Positions 26,301-33,856 of a stretch of DNA of 64,000 nucleotides are shown one piece after another (the stretch's first letter is position 1; every line of letters begins with the position of its first letter). Source of the DNA: Mesotaenium endlicherianum (taxonomy: Eukaryota; Streptophyta; Zygnematophyceae; Zygnematales; Mesotaeniaceae); contig WELA01009551.1 in NCBI GenBank assembly GCA_009602735.1, positions 62,001-126,000 of the forward strand, given 5' to 3'. A program made the translations under genes and the position numbers. The notes under the pieces were generated by a model, which ran no database searches, was not told the origin of the DNA, and saw nothing but the letters and a program-made list of their open reading frames with translations.

Positions 26301-27919
26301 ATCTTTTCACGGATGGGGTCGATGGGTGGGTTGGTTACCTGAGCAAACAATTGTTTGAAATAGCTGCTCAGGTGTTGCGGCTGATCGCTCAGCACTGCCA
26401 GCGGTGTATCGGTTCCCATTGAACCAATGGGTTCTTTACCATCGATGCACATAGGTGCAATGATGGTATCCAGGTCTTCGGTAGAATAACCGAATGCTTT
26501 ATGGTATTTGAAGATCTGGTCGTGCTCGAGGTGCGTGAACATCACCCTTGGCTCGGGCAGTTCTTCCAAACGTATTTTGTATTTGTTGAGCCATTCTGCA
26601 TAAGGCTTTTGCGAGCAGATGGTCTGTTTCAATTCTTCATCGCTGATGATACGGCCCTGTTCCATGTCTACCACGAACATGCGGCCGGGCTGCAGGCGTC
26701 CTTTTTCTATGATGATGGAAGGGTCTACCGGCAACACGCCTGTTTCGGAAGCCATGATCACCCTGTCGTCCGATGTAACGCAATAACGTGAAGGACGCAA
26801 GCCGTTCCTGTCGAGTGTGGCGCCGATGGTCTTGCCATCGGTGAATGAAATGGAAGCAGGTCCATCCCAGGGTTCCATCATACAGGCATGGTATTCATAG
26901 AATGCTTTTTTTACCGGGTCCATCTGGTCGTTGCCATCCCATGCTTCGGGGATGAGCATCATCATTACATGCGGTAATGAGCGGCCGGTGAGGGTGAGCA
27001 ATTCGATCATGTTGTCGAGACAGGCTGAATCCGATTGTTCGCCCGTTACGATGGGCAATAACATATCCATTTCTTCCTGCGAAAAATAAGGACTGGTGAA
27101 TCCTTTCTCACTTGCACGAAGCCAGTTGAGGTTGCCCTGCAATGTATTGATCTCACCGTTGTGCGCGATATAACGGAAGGGCTGCGCCAGTTTCCAGGAA
27201 GGGAAAGTATTGGTGGCAAAACGGGAGTGAACCAATCCAAAAGCAGATACCACACGTTTATCGCTCAGGTCGGGGAAATAACCGCGCACCTGTGTGCTGG
27301 TGAGCTGTCCTTTATAAACGATCGTTTTATGAGAAAGCGATGCCAGGTAGAAACCGATTTCATCCTTTCTAACCGTATTGAAAATGGTATGGCTTGCATA
27401 ATTACGCAGCACAAACAGTTTGCGTTCAAAATCATCGGGATTGATGATGTTGTGCGGACAAGCAATGAATACTTGTTCCATTACCGGTTCAACGGAAAGG
27501 GCAGAGCTGCCGATGTCTTTCTGGTTTACCGGAACCTTTCGGTAGGTAAGGATTTCGAGTCCGAGTTTCTCTGCTGCGCGATTGAAAATATCGCGGCACT
27601 CTTCACGAAGCTGCAGGTCTTGCGGAAAGAAAATAACGCCCACGCCGTACTTGCCAAAAGCAGGCAGGTGTACGCCCAGTTTTAAGCATTCATCGAAAAA
27701 GAATTCATGCGGAACCTGGATCATGATACCAGCGCCGTCGCCCGTATTGCTCTCGCAACCACAGGCGCCACGGTGCTCCATGTTTTCCAGTACGGTTAAA
27801 GCATCTGAAATGTGCTGGTGGGATTTGCGGCCTTTAATGTTCGCTACAAAACCAATACCACAGGCATCGTGCTCAAAGGTAGGGCTATAAAGTCCCTGGC
27901 TGTTTGCTGAAACAAGCAT
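23393..27919 (-). CDS. gltB: glutamate synthase large subunit
   Basis: A 1508-residue protein that makes two glutamates from glutamine and 2-oxoglutarate. The Ntn amidotransferase Cys follows a short propeptide ([14 protein letters not shown], about residue 20). The central domain, the FMN-binding synthase domain ([19 protein letters not shown] near 960; [13 protein letters not shown] near 1040) and the 3Fe-4S ligands in CHMNTCPVG (near 1135) are in order. The C-terminal beta-helix is intact ([19 protein letters not shown]). ATG at 27919 is chosen over TTG at 27925. A 15-bp palindrome at 27957-27971 lies 37 bp upstream. Confidence 0.97.
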   Translation of the reverse strand: MLVSANSQGLYSPTFEHDACGIGFVANIKGRKSHQHISDALTVLENMEHRGACGCESNTGDGAGIMIQVPHEFFFDECLKLGVHLPAFGKYGVGVIFFPQDLQLREECRDIFNRAAEKLGLEILTYRKVPVNQKDIGSSALSVEPVMEQVFIACPHNIINPDDFERKLFVLRNYASHTIFNTVRKDEIGFYLASLSHKTIVYKGQLTSTQVRGYFPDLSDKRVVSAFGLVHSRFATNTFPSWKLAQPFRYIAHNGEINTLQGNLNWLRASEKGFTSPYFSQEEMDMLLPIVTGEQSDSACLDNMIELLTLTGRSLPHVMMMLIPEAWDGNDQMDPVKKAFYEYHACMMEPWDGPASISFTDGKTIGATLDRNGLRPSRYCVTSDDRVIMASETGVLPVDPSIIIEKGRLQPGRMFVVDMEQGRIISDEELKQTICSQKPYAEWLNKYKIRLEELPEPRVMFTHLEHDQIFKYHKAFGYSTEDLDTIIAPMCIDGKEPIGSMGTDTPLAVLSDQPQHLSSYFKQLFAQVTNPPIDPIREKMVMSLATFAGSTGSLLNEDPLACHSVALKQPVLSNHELEKIRSIDTGIFQAKTLQTYFRADGKPGSLKAGLDRLCRYAVDAVEDGFEVIILTDRAIDSDHAPIPSLLATAAVHHHLIRKGYRTQVGIIVEAGDVWEVHHFACLIGFGATAINPYLALSSIRDMKLNGQLDTELDVEHLKKNYIKAVNEGLLKVFSKMGISTLQSYQGAQIFEIIGLNKKVVDTYFSGATSRIEGMGLDEIAKETLAKHQFAFSKTDSAVNRLSVGGVYQWKRKGEFHLFNPQTIHLLQYATKMNDYNTFKKYSKLVNDQGEKACTLRSQFRFKRNRPSISIEEVEPAENIYKRFATGAMSFGSISWEAHTTLAIAMNRLGGKSNTGEGGEDDIRYQQLANGDSMRSAIKQVASARFGVTSYYLTEADELQIKMAQGAKPGEGGQLPGHKVDDWIGRTRHATPGVGLISPPPHHDIYSIEDLAQLIFDLKNSNRAARINVKLVSKAGVGTIAAGVAKAKADVVLISGFDGGTGASPISSIKHAGLPWELGLAETHQTLVKNKLRSRIVVQADGQMKTGRDIAIAALLGAEEWGVATAALVVEGCIMMRKCHMNTCPVGVATQDAELRKRFTGDPDHVVNFFKFITQELRELMAELGYRTVNEMIGQVDDLEVRDDIKHWKYSKLDLSPVLYKEPTSLYTGLYQQEAQDHGLTEVLDWKLLKAAKPAIDNGQTVVASFPIKNTDRTAGTILSNEITKKYKAEGLPDDTIHFNFTGTAGQSFGAFNTKGVTLELEGDANDYFGKGLSGARLVVYPHKSASFVPEENIIIGNVAFYGATSGEAFIRGKAGERFAVRNSGANVVVEGVGDHGCEYMTGGHAVILGNTGRNFAAGMSGGIAYVYDVQGNFAELCNKEMVDLDPVSINDIGFLNDMITRHYAHTGSTVARFILDDFENQLKNFIKVFPRDYKKALQLKQETATQQL

Positions 27920-27956
27920 GTACAATCGAATTAAGGATCAGGAATAATATGGCAAG

Positions 27957-27971
27957 CAACCGAATCGGTTG
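27957..27971. promoter_or_regulatory. candidate operator upstream of gltB
   Basis: CAACCGA and TCGGTTG mirror each other around one central A. The palindrome is GC-rich within an AT-rich region, which makes it stand out. A nitrogen-responsive regulator is a possible ligand. Confidence 0.45.
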
Positions 27972-28096
27972 GTAAATTACAAAAGAATTGCTAAATATTA
28001 TCCAGCATTTCTAATAAATTTTGAAAGAAGTGTATAATATTCAATAAAATTTACAATCTGTTGAATAATTTCTATTCAAAAAACTAACAACCGTTC

Positions 28097-28927
28097 TTAA
28101 AGCGGGGAAATTTCTTTTATACTGTGATGTTGTTCAATGGAAGATTCAAGATGCCGGTTGGCTGGAAAAATGCCAAAAAGGGTACTGCCGCTCCCTGTCA
28201 TGGAAGCGTAAAGGGCGCCGCTTTGGTAGAGTTGTTCTTTGATTTGTCCGATTTCAGGGAATTGTTTGATAACGGGCGCTTCAAAATCGTTCAACAGGAT
28301 ATCCTTCCATTGCTCAATGGGTTTTCGGATGGCTTCGGATACCGGTATAGCCGCAGGTTGTGGCTTCAGTTGTGCGAAAGCCCAGGCAGTAGATACATGA
28401 ATGGCCGGATTAATCAATACCATGCGGTAAGCACTCAGATCCAATGCCAAGGGTTGCATATCCTCGCCTCGTCCGGTTGCAATGCAGGGCGCATTGCGGA
28501 TGAAAAAAGGACAATCGCTTCCCAGTTGCAGCGCGTAATCCATCAATTGCGTAGCATCAAGACCCAACAACAGTTTTTCATTAAGCATTTTCAGCATGAA
28601 AGCCCCATTGGAACTGCCTCCTCCCAAACCAGCTCCCATAGGGATGGCTTTGTGGAGATGCACACGCACAGCAGGCAGTTGTGGAAAATCTTTTGCCAGC
28701 AGTTGATAGGCTTTGGTGCATAAATTGGAATCGGGATCGCCTGCGATGGGCAGGCCACTTGAGTTGAACTGTATGCCGGGATAAGGAGCTTCCGGGGAGG
28801 TCACTAATTCCAACGCATCATTCCATGCTACGGGATAAAATACGGTTTCCAGGTTGTGGTAACCATCCTTTCTTTTCTCAATGATGTTGAGCCCCAGGTT
28901 AATCTTACAGTTGGGAAAAAGAACCAT
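28097..28927 (-). CDS. ispE: 4-(cytidine 5'-diphospho)-2-C-methyl-D-erythritol kinase
   Basis: A 276-residue GHMP kinase of the MEP isoprenoid pathway. The N-terminal ligand-binding segment is FPNCKINLGLNIIEKRKDGYHN. The ATP-binding glycine loop is PMGAGLGGGSSNGAF near residues 92-106, and the C-terminal SMTGSGSTLFGIF motif is near 240. Its start overlaps the stop of the bifunctional nuclease gene by one base (TAATG), so the two are co-transcribed. Confidence 0.95.
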   Translation of the reverse strand: MVLFPNCKINLGLNIIEKRKDGYHNLETVFYPVAWNDALELVTSPEAPYPGIQFNSSGLPIAGDPDSNLCTKAYQLLAKDFPQLPAVRVHLHKAIPMGAGLGGGSSNGAFMLKMLNEKLLLGLDATQLMDYALQLGSDCPFFIRNAPCIATGRGEDMQPLALDLSAYRMVLINPAIHVSTAWAFAQLKPQPAAIPVSEAIRKPIEQWKDILLNDFEAPVIKQFPEIGQIKEQLYQSGALYASMTGSGSTLFGIFPANRHLESSIEQHHSIKEISPL

Positions 28928-29514
28928 TATTTTCTTTTATTGATCTCATCCCTGATGGCTATGGCGCGGATATAATCTTCGTGTTCCAATACTTCATTGA
29001 GCAGGTTCTGCAAGTCTTCAAGGGGCATGGAACTGAGGTCTTCCCGGCTGCCGCTGGCGGCTTCGGAACCAACCGATTCTCCTTTGGGTTTCTTTTCGGG
29101 ATTTTCCTCCATCAGGATACCGGCGTTCTCTAGGATATGTTCGTAGGTATAGATGGGGCAACCAAAACGAACGGCCAATGCCAGCGCATCACTGGTGCGG
29201 CTGTCGATCTCAATGGTATCGTGTTCGGTATAACAAACAAGCTTCGAATAAAAAATGCCTTCTTGCAGGTCACTGATGATGATCTCCTGTAATTCCACAT
29301 TGAAAGCATTCATGAAATTCTTCATCAAATCGTGTGTAAGGGGGCGGCTGGGTTGCATGTGTTCCAATGCCACTGCAATTGCCTGGGCTTCAAAACCACC
29401 GATGACGATGGGCAGCCTGCGCAATCCACTGATCTCGCCCAATACCACTGCATAAGAATGGGTTTGCGTAATGCTGTGGGAAAGGGCCACTATCTCCAAT
29501 TCTATCTTTTTCAT
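28927..29514 (-). CDS. bifunctional nuclease (BFN/DUF151) with C-terminal UvrB/C motif
   Basis: A 195-residue protein. The first 130 residues form the BFN/DUF151 domain (LPIVIGGFEAQAIAVALEHM, then IDSRTSDALALAVRFGCPIY), known from nucleases with RNase and DNase activity in Thermotoga and plants. A low-complexity linker rich in Ser, Glu and Lys follows, then a C-terminal UvrB/UvrC-like motif (LEDLQNLLNEVLEHEDYIRA, residues about 168-187). ATG at 29514 is preferred; a GTG nine bases upstream is an alternative. It is the first gene of an operon with ispE. Confidence 0.85.
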   Translation of the reverse strand: MKKIELEIVALSHSITQTHSYAVVLGEISGLRRLPIVIGGFEAQAIAVALEHMQPSRPLTHDLMKNFMNAFNVELQEIIISDLQEGIFYSKLVCYTEHDTIEIDSRTSDALALAVRFGCPIYTYEHILENAGILMEENPEKKPKGESVGSEAASGSREDLSSMPLEDLQNLLNEVLEHEDYIRAIAIRDEINKRK

Positions 29515-29604
29515 AGCTGACACGAAAATAACTTAATTTGTTTAATACTGGATGCCGGAAACCTATAGCTACCCATATCTTAATACCATATCGTAATTTG
29601 CAGC

Positions 29605-30393
29605 ATGAACCTCGATCTTACCAATAAAACTGCCCTGGTCTGCGGCGCCTCGCAAGGATTGGGAGCGGCCGTAGCAGCCGAGCTGGCATTGCTGGGTGCG
29701 CATGTGGTGGTACTCGCCAGGAATGAAGAAAAACTCAGGCGGGTTGTACAGTCACTCGATATTTCGCTTCGGCAACAACACAGCTATATAGTGGCAGATA
29801 CAGCACATCCCGATCAGTTGGCTGCACAGATAGCATCCTTGCTCACTAAAACAAGACAAGTACATATTTTGGTAAATAATACCGGCGGACCGCCAGCGGG
29901 CCCGTTATTGAATACAAGTGCAGATGAACTGGAAACTGCGTTCCGTTCACAACTCAGCGCTGCGCATACACTTGTACAACTATTGGTGCCTGGAATGAAG
30001 GAAGCAGGTTATGGCCGGATCGTGAACATCACTTCCACTTCGGTGAAACAACCCATCGGAGGATTGGGTATTTCCAATACGGTTCGCGCTGCAGTGGCCA
30101 ACTGGGCCAAAACATTGTCTAATGAATTGGGACCGTTCGGGATCACGGTGAACAATGTATTGCCGGGCTCTACGCGTACCGATAGATTGGATTATTTATT
30201 TGAAAAGCAGGCTGCTTCCGCAAACAGTACAATAGATATGATCATGCAGCAAGCAGTTGCACAAATTCCTGCGGGCCGTTTGGGAGAGCCGGAAGAACTG
30301 GCGGCTGCCGTAGCTTTTTTATGTTCTCCGGCAGCCGCTTATATCAATGGTATCAATTTGCCGGTAGATGGCGGCAAACTGAGTGGATTATGA
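29605..30393 (+). CDS. SDR family oxidoreductase
   Basis: A 262-residue short-chain dehydrogenase/reductase. The cofactor loop is CGASQGLGAAVA near residues 13-24, followed by LVNNTGGPP near 92. The catalytic Ser is in NITSTSVKQPIG near 145. The usual YxxxK is replaced by NTVRAAVANWAK, in which no Tyr is present, a feature of the BKR_3-like 3-oxoacyl-ACP reductase-related subgroup. The C-terminal VDGGKLSGL is standard. The substrate is unknown. It converges with etfA and overlaps it by 6 bp. Confidence 0.85.
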   Translation: MNLDLTNKTALVCGASQGLGAAVAAELALLGAHVVVLARNEEKLRRVVQSLDISLRQQHSYIVADTAHPDQLAAQIASLLTKTRQVHILVNNTGGPPAGPLLNTSADELETAFRSQLSAAHTLVQLLVPGMKEAGYGRIVNITSTSVKQPIGGLGISNTVRAAVANWAKTLSNELGPFGITVNNVLPGSTRTDRLDYLFEKQAASANSTIDMIMQQAVAQIPAGRLGEPEELAAAVAFLCSPAAAYINGINLPVDGGKLSGL

Positions 30394-31347
30394 TGCTTTC
30401 ATTTTGCGGATCTCTTCGGTGAGTTTGGGCACCACTTCAAACAGATCGCCTACAATACCATAATCAGCTGCTTTGAAGAAAGGCGCTTCGGGATCTTTGT
30501 TGATCACTACGATCACTTTACTCCTGTTCACACCTGCCAGGTGCTGTATGGCTCCGGAAATACCCAGCGCAATGTAGAGATTGGGCGCTATCTGGATACC
30601 GGTTTGTCCTACGTGCTCATGATGCGGTCTCCAGTGTGCATCTCCAACCGGACGGCTACAGGCAGTTGCTGCGCCCAGTTCTTTGGCGAGGTCTAACAAG
30701 ATGCCCCAGTTTTCAGGGCCCTTCATGCCGCGTCCTCCACTCACTACTATGTCGGCTTCTGTTAAAGGAATTTCGCCCGTTACTTTATTGACCGCAGTTA
30801 CTTTTACTTTAGGAGCATCTACTGCAATGTTCAGTTGGTTCACTTCCGCAATACCTGCTCCAACAGTAGTGGTATAGCTGTTCGGACTCAGCGAAATAAC
30901 CTTGATAGAAGAAAGAATATTCACATGCGCAAAAGCCTTGCCGGAGAAAACGGTTTTGCGAACCACAAATCCGTTCGAAGTATCGGGCAGGGAAGAAGCG
31001 CCGGTAACAATACCTGCTTTCAAACGCGCCGCTACCCTCGATGATATGGCTTTGCCCGTTTGGTTATGCGAAAATATTACCACGTTGGCATTTGTTGCTG
31101 TTACGGCTTCTGCAATGACTTTGGCATATACCTGTGCATCGAGGTGATTCAATGCATCGTTGTTTACCTGGTGTACTTTTTTGACCCCGTATTTTCCAAG
31201 TGCGGCCAGGTCATCGTTTACCTGACCCAGTACCAGGCCTTCGGCAACAGTACCCAGTTGTTCGGCTACTTTGGCGCCATAGCTCATGGCTTCGAAAGAA
31301 GCTTTTTTGATATGACCTTCGCTTTGATCTATATATATCAGTACCAT
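30388..31347 (-). CDS. etfA: electron transfer flavoprotein subunit alpha
   Basis: A 319-residue subunit that carries the redox FAD. The C-terminal FAD domain is complete: VVSGGRGMKGPENW near 202, ACSRPVGDAHWRPHHEHVGQTG near 228-250 (read in two parts), YIALGISGAIQHLAGV near 262 and VVINKDPEAPFFKAADYG near 285. The N-terminal half is the ETF alpha/beta fold. It follows etfB after 30 bp. ETF passes electrons from acyl-CoA and other dehydrogenases to the quinone pool. Confidence 0.96.
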   Translation of the reverse strand: MVLIYIDQSEGHIKKASFEAMSYGAKVAEQLGTVAEGLVLGQVNDDLAALGKYGVKKVHQVNNDALNHLDAQVYAKVIAEAVTATNANVVIFSHNQTGKAISSRVAARLKAGIVTGASSLPDTSNGFVVRKTVFSGKAFAHVNILSSIKVISLSPNSYTTTVGAGIAEVNQLNIAVDAPKVKVTAVNKVTGEIPLTEADIVVSGGRGMKGPENWGILLDLAKELGAATACSRPVGDAHWRPHHEHVGQTGIQIAPNLYIALGISGAIQHLAGVNRSKVIVVINKDPEAPFFKAADYGIVGDLFEVVPKLTEEIRKMKAS

Positions 31348-31377
31348 GATGTTTGTGCTTCGTTTTTGTTGAAAGAT

Positions 31378-32121
31378 TTAGATCACTTTGGCTTCTTCGT
31401 GCAGAAGACGTACCAGTTCGGCTACATTATCCGGACTTACCAGTTTCACTCCTGCTTTGGCCGGCGGTAATTCAAAACCGGTAATGGCAGTAAGCGTATC
31501 TGCTGCTACAGGCTCTACTACTTTCAAAGGCTTGGTCCTGGCAGCCATGATGCCGCGCATATTGGGAATGCGTTGCTCTGCTACTCCTTTCTGGCAGCTT
31601 ACTACTACAGGTAATGCTACTTCTGCTACTTCTTCTCCACCTTCTATCTCACGTGTAACGGTAGCGGTGGTTCCCTCAAGATTGAATTGGGTAGCCAACG
31701 AGAGATAAGGCGCATCGATCAGTTCAGCGACCATGCCGCCGATGGAAGATCCGTTGTAATCAATGGTTTCCTTTCCCGTTAAAATAAGATCGTAACCACC
31801 GTCTTTGATCACTGCTGCTATTTGAGAGGCGATGTAATAGCTGTCGCTGCTGTTGGCATTGACACGAATGGCTTCATCGCCGCCCAGTGCCAGCGCTTTC
31901 CGGATGATGGGCTCTGTATCGGCGCCGCCCACAGTTACCAGGTGCAGTACCACGGAAGGATCTTTTTCTTTCAGTTCAATAGCTCTTACGAGGGCATACC
32001 ATTCGTCATACGGATTGATGATCCATTGCACACCGGCTTCATCAAATTTGGTATTGCCGTCGGAGAAGGCAATCTTGGAAGTGGTATCCGGCGTTTTGCT
32101 TACGCACACTAAAATTTTCAT
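31378..32121 (-). CDS. etfB: electron transfer flavoprotein subunit beta
   Basis: A 247-residue subunit of the ETF heterodimer that binds AMP structurally. Family segments are KILVCVSKTPDT at the start, INPYDEWYALVRAIELKE near 37, LTGKETIDYNGSSIGGMVAELI near 108 (in two parts), and the recognition-loop region REIEGGEEVAEVALPVVVS near 155. It is the first gene of etfBA. Its promoter carries a TATATTTG box at 32177-32184 and a perfect inverted repeat over the expected start of transcription. Confidence 0.96.
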   Translation of the reverse strand: MKILVCVSKTPDTTSKIAFSDGNTKFDEAGVQWIINPYDEWYALVRAIELKEKDPSVVLHLVTVGGADTEPIIRKALALGGDEAIRVNANSSDSYYIASQIAAVIKDGGYDLILTGKETIDYNGSSIGGMVAELIDAPYLSLATQFNLEGTTATVTREIEGGEEVAEVALPVVVSCQKGVAEQRIPNMRGIMAARTKPLKVVEPVAADTLTAITGFELPPAKAGVKLVSPDNVAELVRLLHEEAKVI

Positions 32122-32151
32122 AATAAATGCAGATTTAATTCATCCCGGAAT

Positions 32152-32175
32152 TAATAGTTGTTTATGCAACTATTA
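32152..32175. promoter_or_regulatory. inverted repeat at the etfB transcription start
   Basis: Perfect 9-bp arms TAATAGTTG and CAACTATTA with a 6-nt centre. It starts one base downstream of the -7 box and so covers the expected +1, a position typical of repressor operators or 5' mRNA hairpins. Its outer half-sites match those at 2547-2572. Confidence 0.6.
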
Positions 32176-32176
32176 G

Positions 32177-32206
32177 CAAATATAGGGAGGATTTCAACGC
32201 GGCAAA
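32177..32206 (-). promoter_or_regulatory. promoter of etfBA
   Basis: On the minus strand, TTTG (32203-32206) and TATATTTG (32177-32184) are 18 nt apart, close to the Bacteroidota consensus. Confidence 0.6.
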
Positions 32207-32267
32207 GGTTGGGATAAAATTTAATCTGCAAAAACTTTATTCGCCGGCCTCGGCCTAACTTTACGGG

Positions 32268-32582
32268 ATGACAGACCGCATTTCCAAGCTCAGGGAATTC
32301 CTGAAAGACAACCCACAGGATAATTTCCTCCGCCATGCGCTGGCCCTGGAATACATCAAGCAGGAGCAGGACCAGGAAGCCCGCGCTTTATTTGAAACCA
32401 TCCTTACCCAATCGCCCGATTATATCGGTTCTTATTATCACCTGGCCAAACTGCTCGAAAAGATGCAGGAAAAACAACTGGCCATCGAATGGTACGAGAA
32501 AGGCATGCAAGCGGCCAAACAGGCGGGCGATCAGCACGCTTACAACGAATTGCAGGCAGCTTATGAGGACCTGGTTTATTGA
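32268..32582 (+). CDS. small tetratricopeptide-repeat protein
   Basis: A 104-residue protein with two to three TPR-like helical hairpins: DNFLRHALALEYIKQEQDQEARALFETIL, then SPDYIGSYYHLAKLLEKMQEKQLAIEWYEKGM (each described from longer stretches in the protein). It has no signal peptide and is probably cytoplasmic. Its partner is unknown. TAACTTTA at 32256-32263, four bases before the ATG, resembles a -7 box, which would give a very short leader. porQ follows after 53 bp. Confidence 0.8.
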   Translation: MTDRISKLREFLKDNPQDNFLRHALALEYIKQEQDQEARALFETILTQSPDYIGSYYHLAKLLEKMQEKQLAIEWYEKGMQAAKQAGDQHAYNELQAAYEDLVY

Positions 32583-32635
32583 TGTAACTGGCGCCGCTTT
32601 GTTTTCTTACTTAGATTTGGAATAGAAACCTGTTC

Positions 32636-33646
32636 ATGCATCGTTATTGCCCTATTGTTGTTCTGATTTTTTTTGCTCATCCGGGAAAAGCGCAAACCCT
32701 TGGGGGTAATGCCGTTTTCCAGTTCCTGCAACAACCCAATACGGCAACCTTATCTGCACTGGGTGGTATGAATGTCTCTGCTATTGGTCAGGATGTAGGT
32801 ATGGCATTTCAGAACCCGGCCCTGTTGCGTCCTGATATGCATTTGAAAACGGATTTTTCTTTCAACGCTTTTTTGGCTGGTATCAGTAATTACAGTCTTA
32901 CTTCTGCGATGCACCTGCGCAATGAAAAAACAACCGTTGGGGTAGGCGTGAATTATTTCAACTACGGAACCATGCCACAGACCGATGCTTCCGGCAATGT
33001 GTGGGGTAGTTTTTCGCCGCGCGATTATGTGGTGCAGGCCATGATCTCTCAGCCGTATAAAGAAAGATGGTGGTATGGGATGAGCCTGAAATTCATGCAT
33101 TCCGGATATGGTATGTATCGTTCATCCGGACTGGCCGTTGACGCAGGAATTGCGTATTACGACGAAGAAGGCCAATGGCAGGCCAGCCTGGTAGCCAAAA
33201 ACATGGGCACACAACTCAATACCTATGATGGCAGCGCGCGGAAAGAAGAATTGCCTTTTGATGTGGAGGCGGGCATATCCAAACGCCTGGCCCATGCGCC
33301 TTTTCAGTTCTCACTCACTTTACATCATTTACACCGGTTCAATATTTACTATAACGATACCAGTTTCCGTGCTTCGGAAGGCGATATCAATTACAAGAAC
33401 AGCCCGGTGACGCAAAAAATATTTTCGCATATCGTGTTGGGTACGCAATTATATCTCAGCGAAAAATGCACCATCCAGGCAGGTTATAATTTTCAGCGCG
33501 GGTATGATTTGAATGCGTACAATTTTACGAGCGGACTCAACGGCTTCAACTTCGGTGCCAGCTTGTTGTTGAAAAAATTGCATGTGCATTATGCAACAGG
33601 CTTCTATCAACAAAGTTTGTTCCATCACTTTTCCATCACACTATAG
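32636..33646 (+). CDS. porQ: type IX secretion system protein PorQ
   Basis: A 336-residue outer-membrane beta-barrel of the PorV/PorQ (FadL-like) group. A signal peptide is present (residues 1-19, ending GKAQ). The mature start, LGGNAVFQFLQQPNTATLSALGGMNVS, and the PALLRPDMH segment near 60 are characteristic of PorQ, which with PorV and PorU forms the C-terminal-signal attachment complex. Downstream strands (GVGVNYFNYGTMPQTD; GYNFQRGYDLNAYNFTSGL) fit the barrel. No other por genes are adjacent; the dispersed repeat cluster follows the stop codon. Confidence 0.85.
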   Translation: MHRYCPIVVLIFFAHPGKAQTLGGNAVFQFLQQPNTATLSALGGMNVSAIGQDVGMAFQNPALLRPDMHLKTDFSFNAFLAGISNYSLTSAMHLRNEKTTVGVGVNYFNYGTMPQTDASGNVWGSFSPRDYVVQAMISQPYKERWWYGMSLKFMHSGYGMYRSSGLAVDAGIAYYDEEGQWQASLVAKNMGTQLNTYDGSARKEELPFDVEAGISKRLAHAPFQFSLTLHHLHRFNIYYNDTSFRASEGDINYKNSPVTQKIFSHIVLGTQLYLSEKCTIQAGYNFQRGYDLNAYNFTSGLNGFNFGASLLLKKLHVHYATGFYQQSLFHHFSITL

Positions 33647-33665
33647 TTGTTCAATGATTTAAGCC

Positions 33666-33845
33666 CGTCATCCCGAGCAACGTCACTCTGAGCGAGCGAA
33701 GCGAGTCGAAGGGGCAGCCGAGGGATCTGCCTGAATCCTCAGCAGCTCCTTCGACTCGCTTCGCTCGCTCAGGATGACGTACCTCGACTCGCTTCGCTCG
33801 CTCAGGATGACGTACCTCGACTCGCTTCGCTCGCTCGGGATGACG
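33666..33845. repeat. dispersed intergenic repeat cluster, copy 2, with three tandem 33-bp units
   Basis: A 180-bp element bounded by CGTCATCCCGAG and CTCGGGATGACG. Three near-identical 33-bp units (TCGACTCGCTTCGCTCGCTC plus 13 bp) run at 33751-33783, 33784-33816 and 33817-33848. One inverted unit core (AGCGAGCGAAGCGAGTCGA) is at 33691-33709, so the transcript can fold into a long hairpin. It separates convergent porQ and the PBP1A gene and may block readthrough. Confidence 0.85.
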
Positions 33846-33856
33846 CACTTATTTAA

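Noticed and set aside
33651-33848. Small open frame with repeated PERAKRVE peptide
   Set aside because: It is the translation of the 33-bp intergenic repeat units and not a protein gene.
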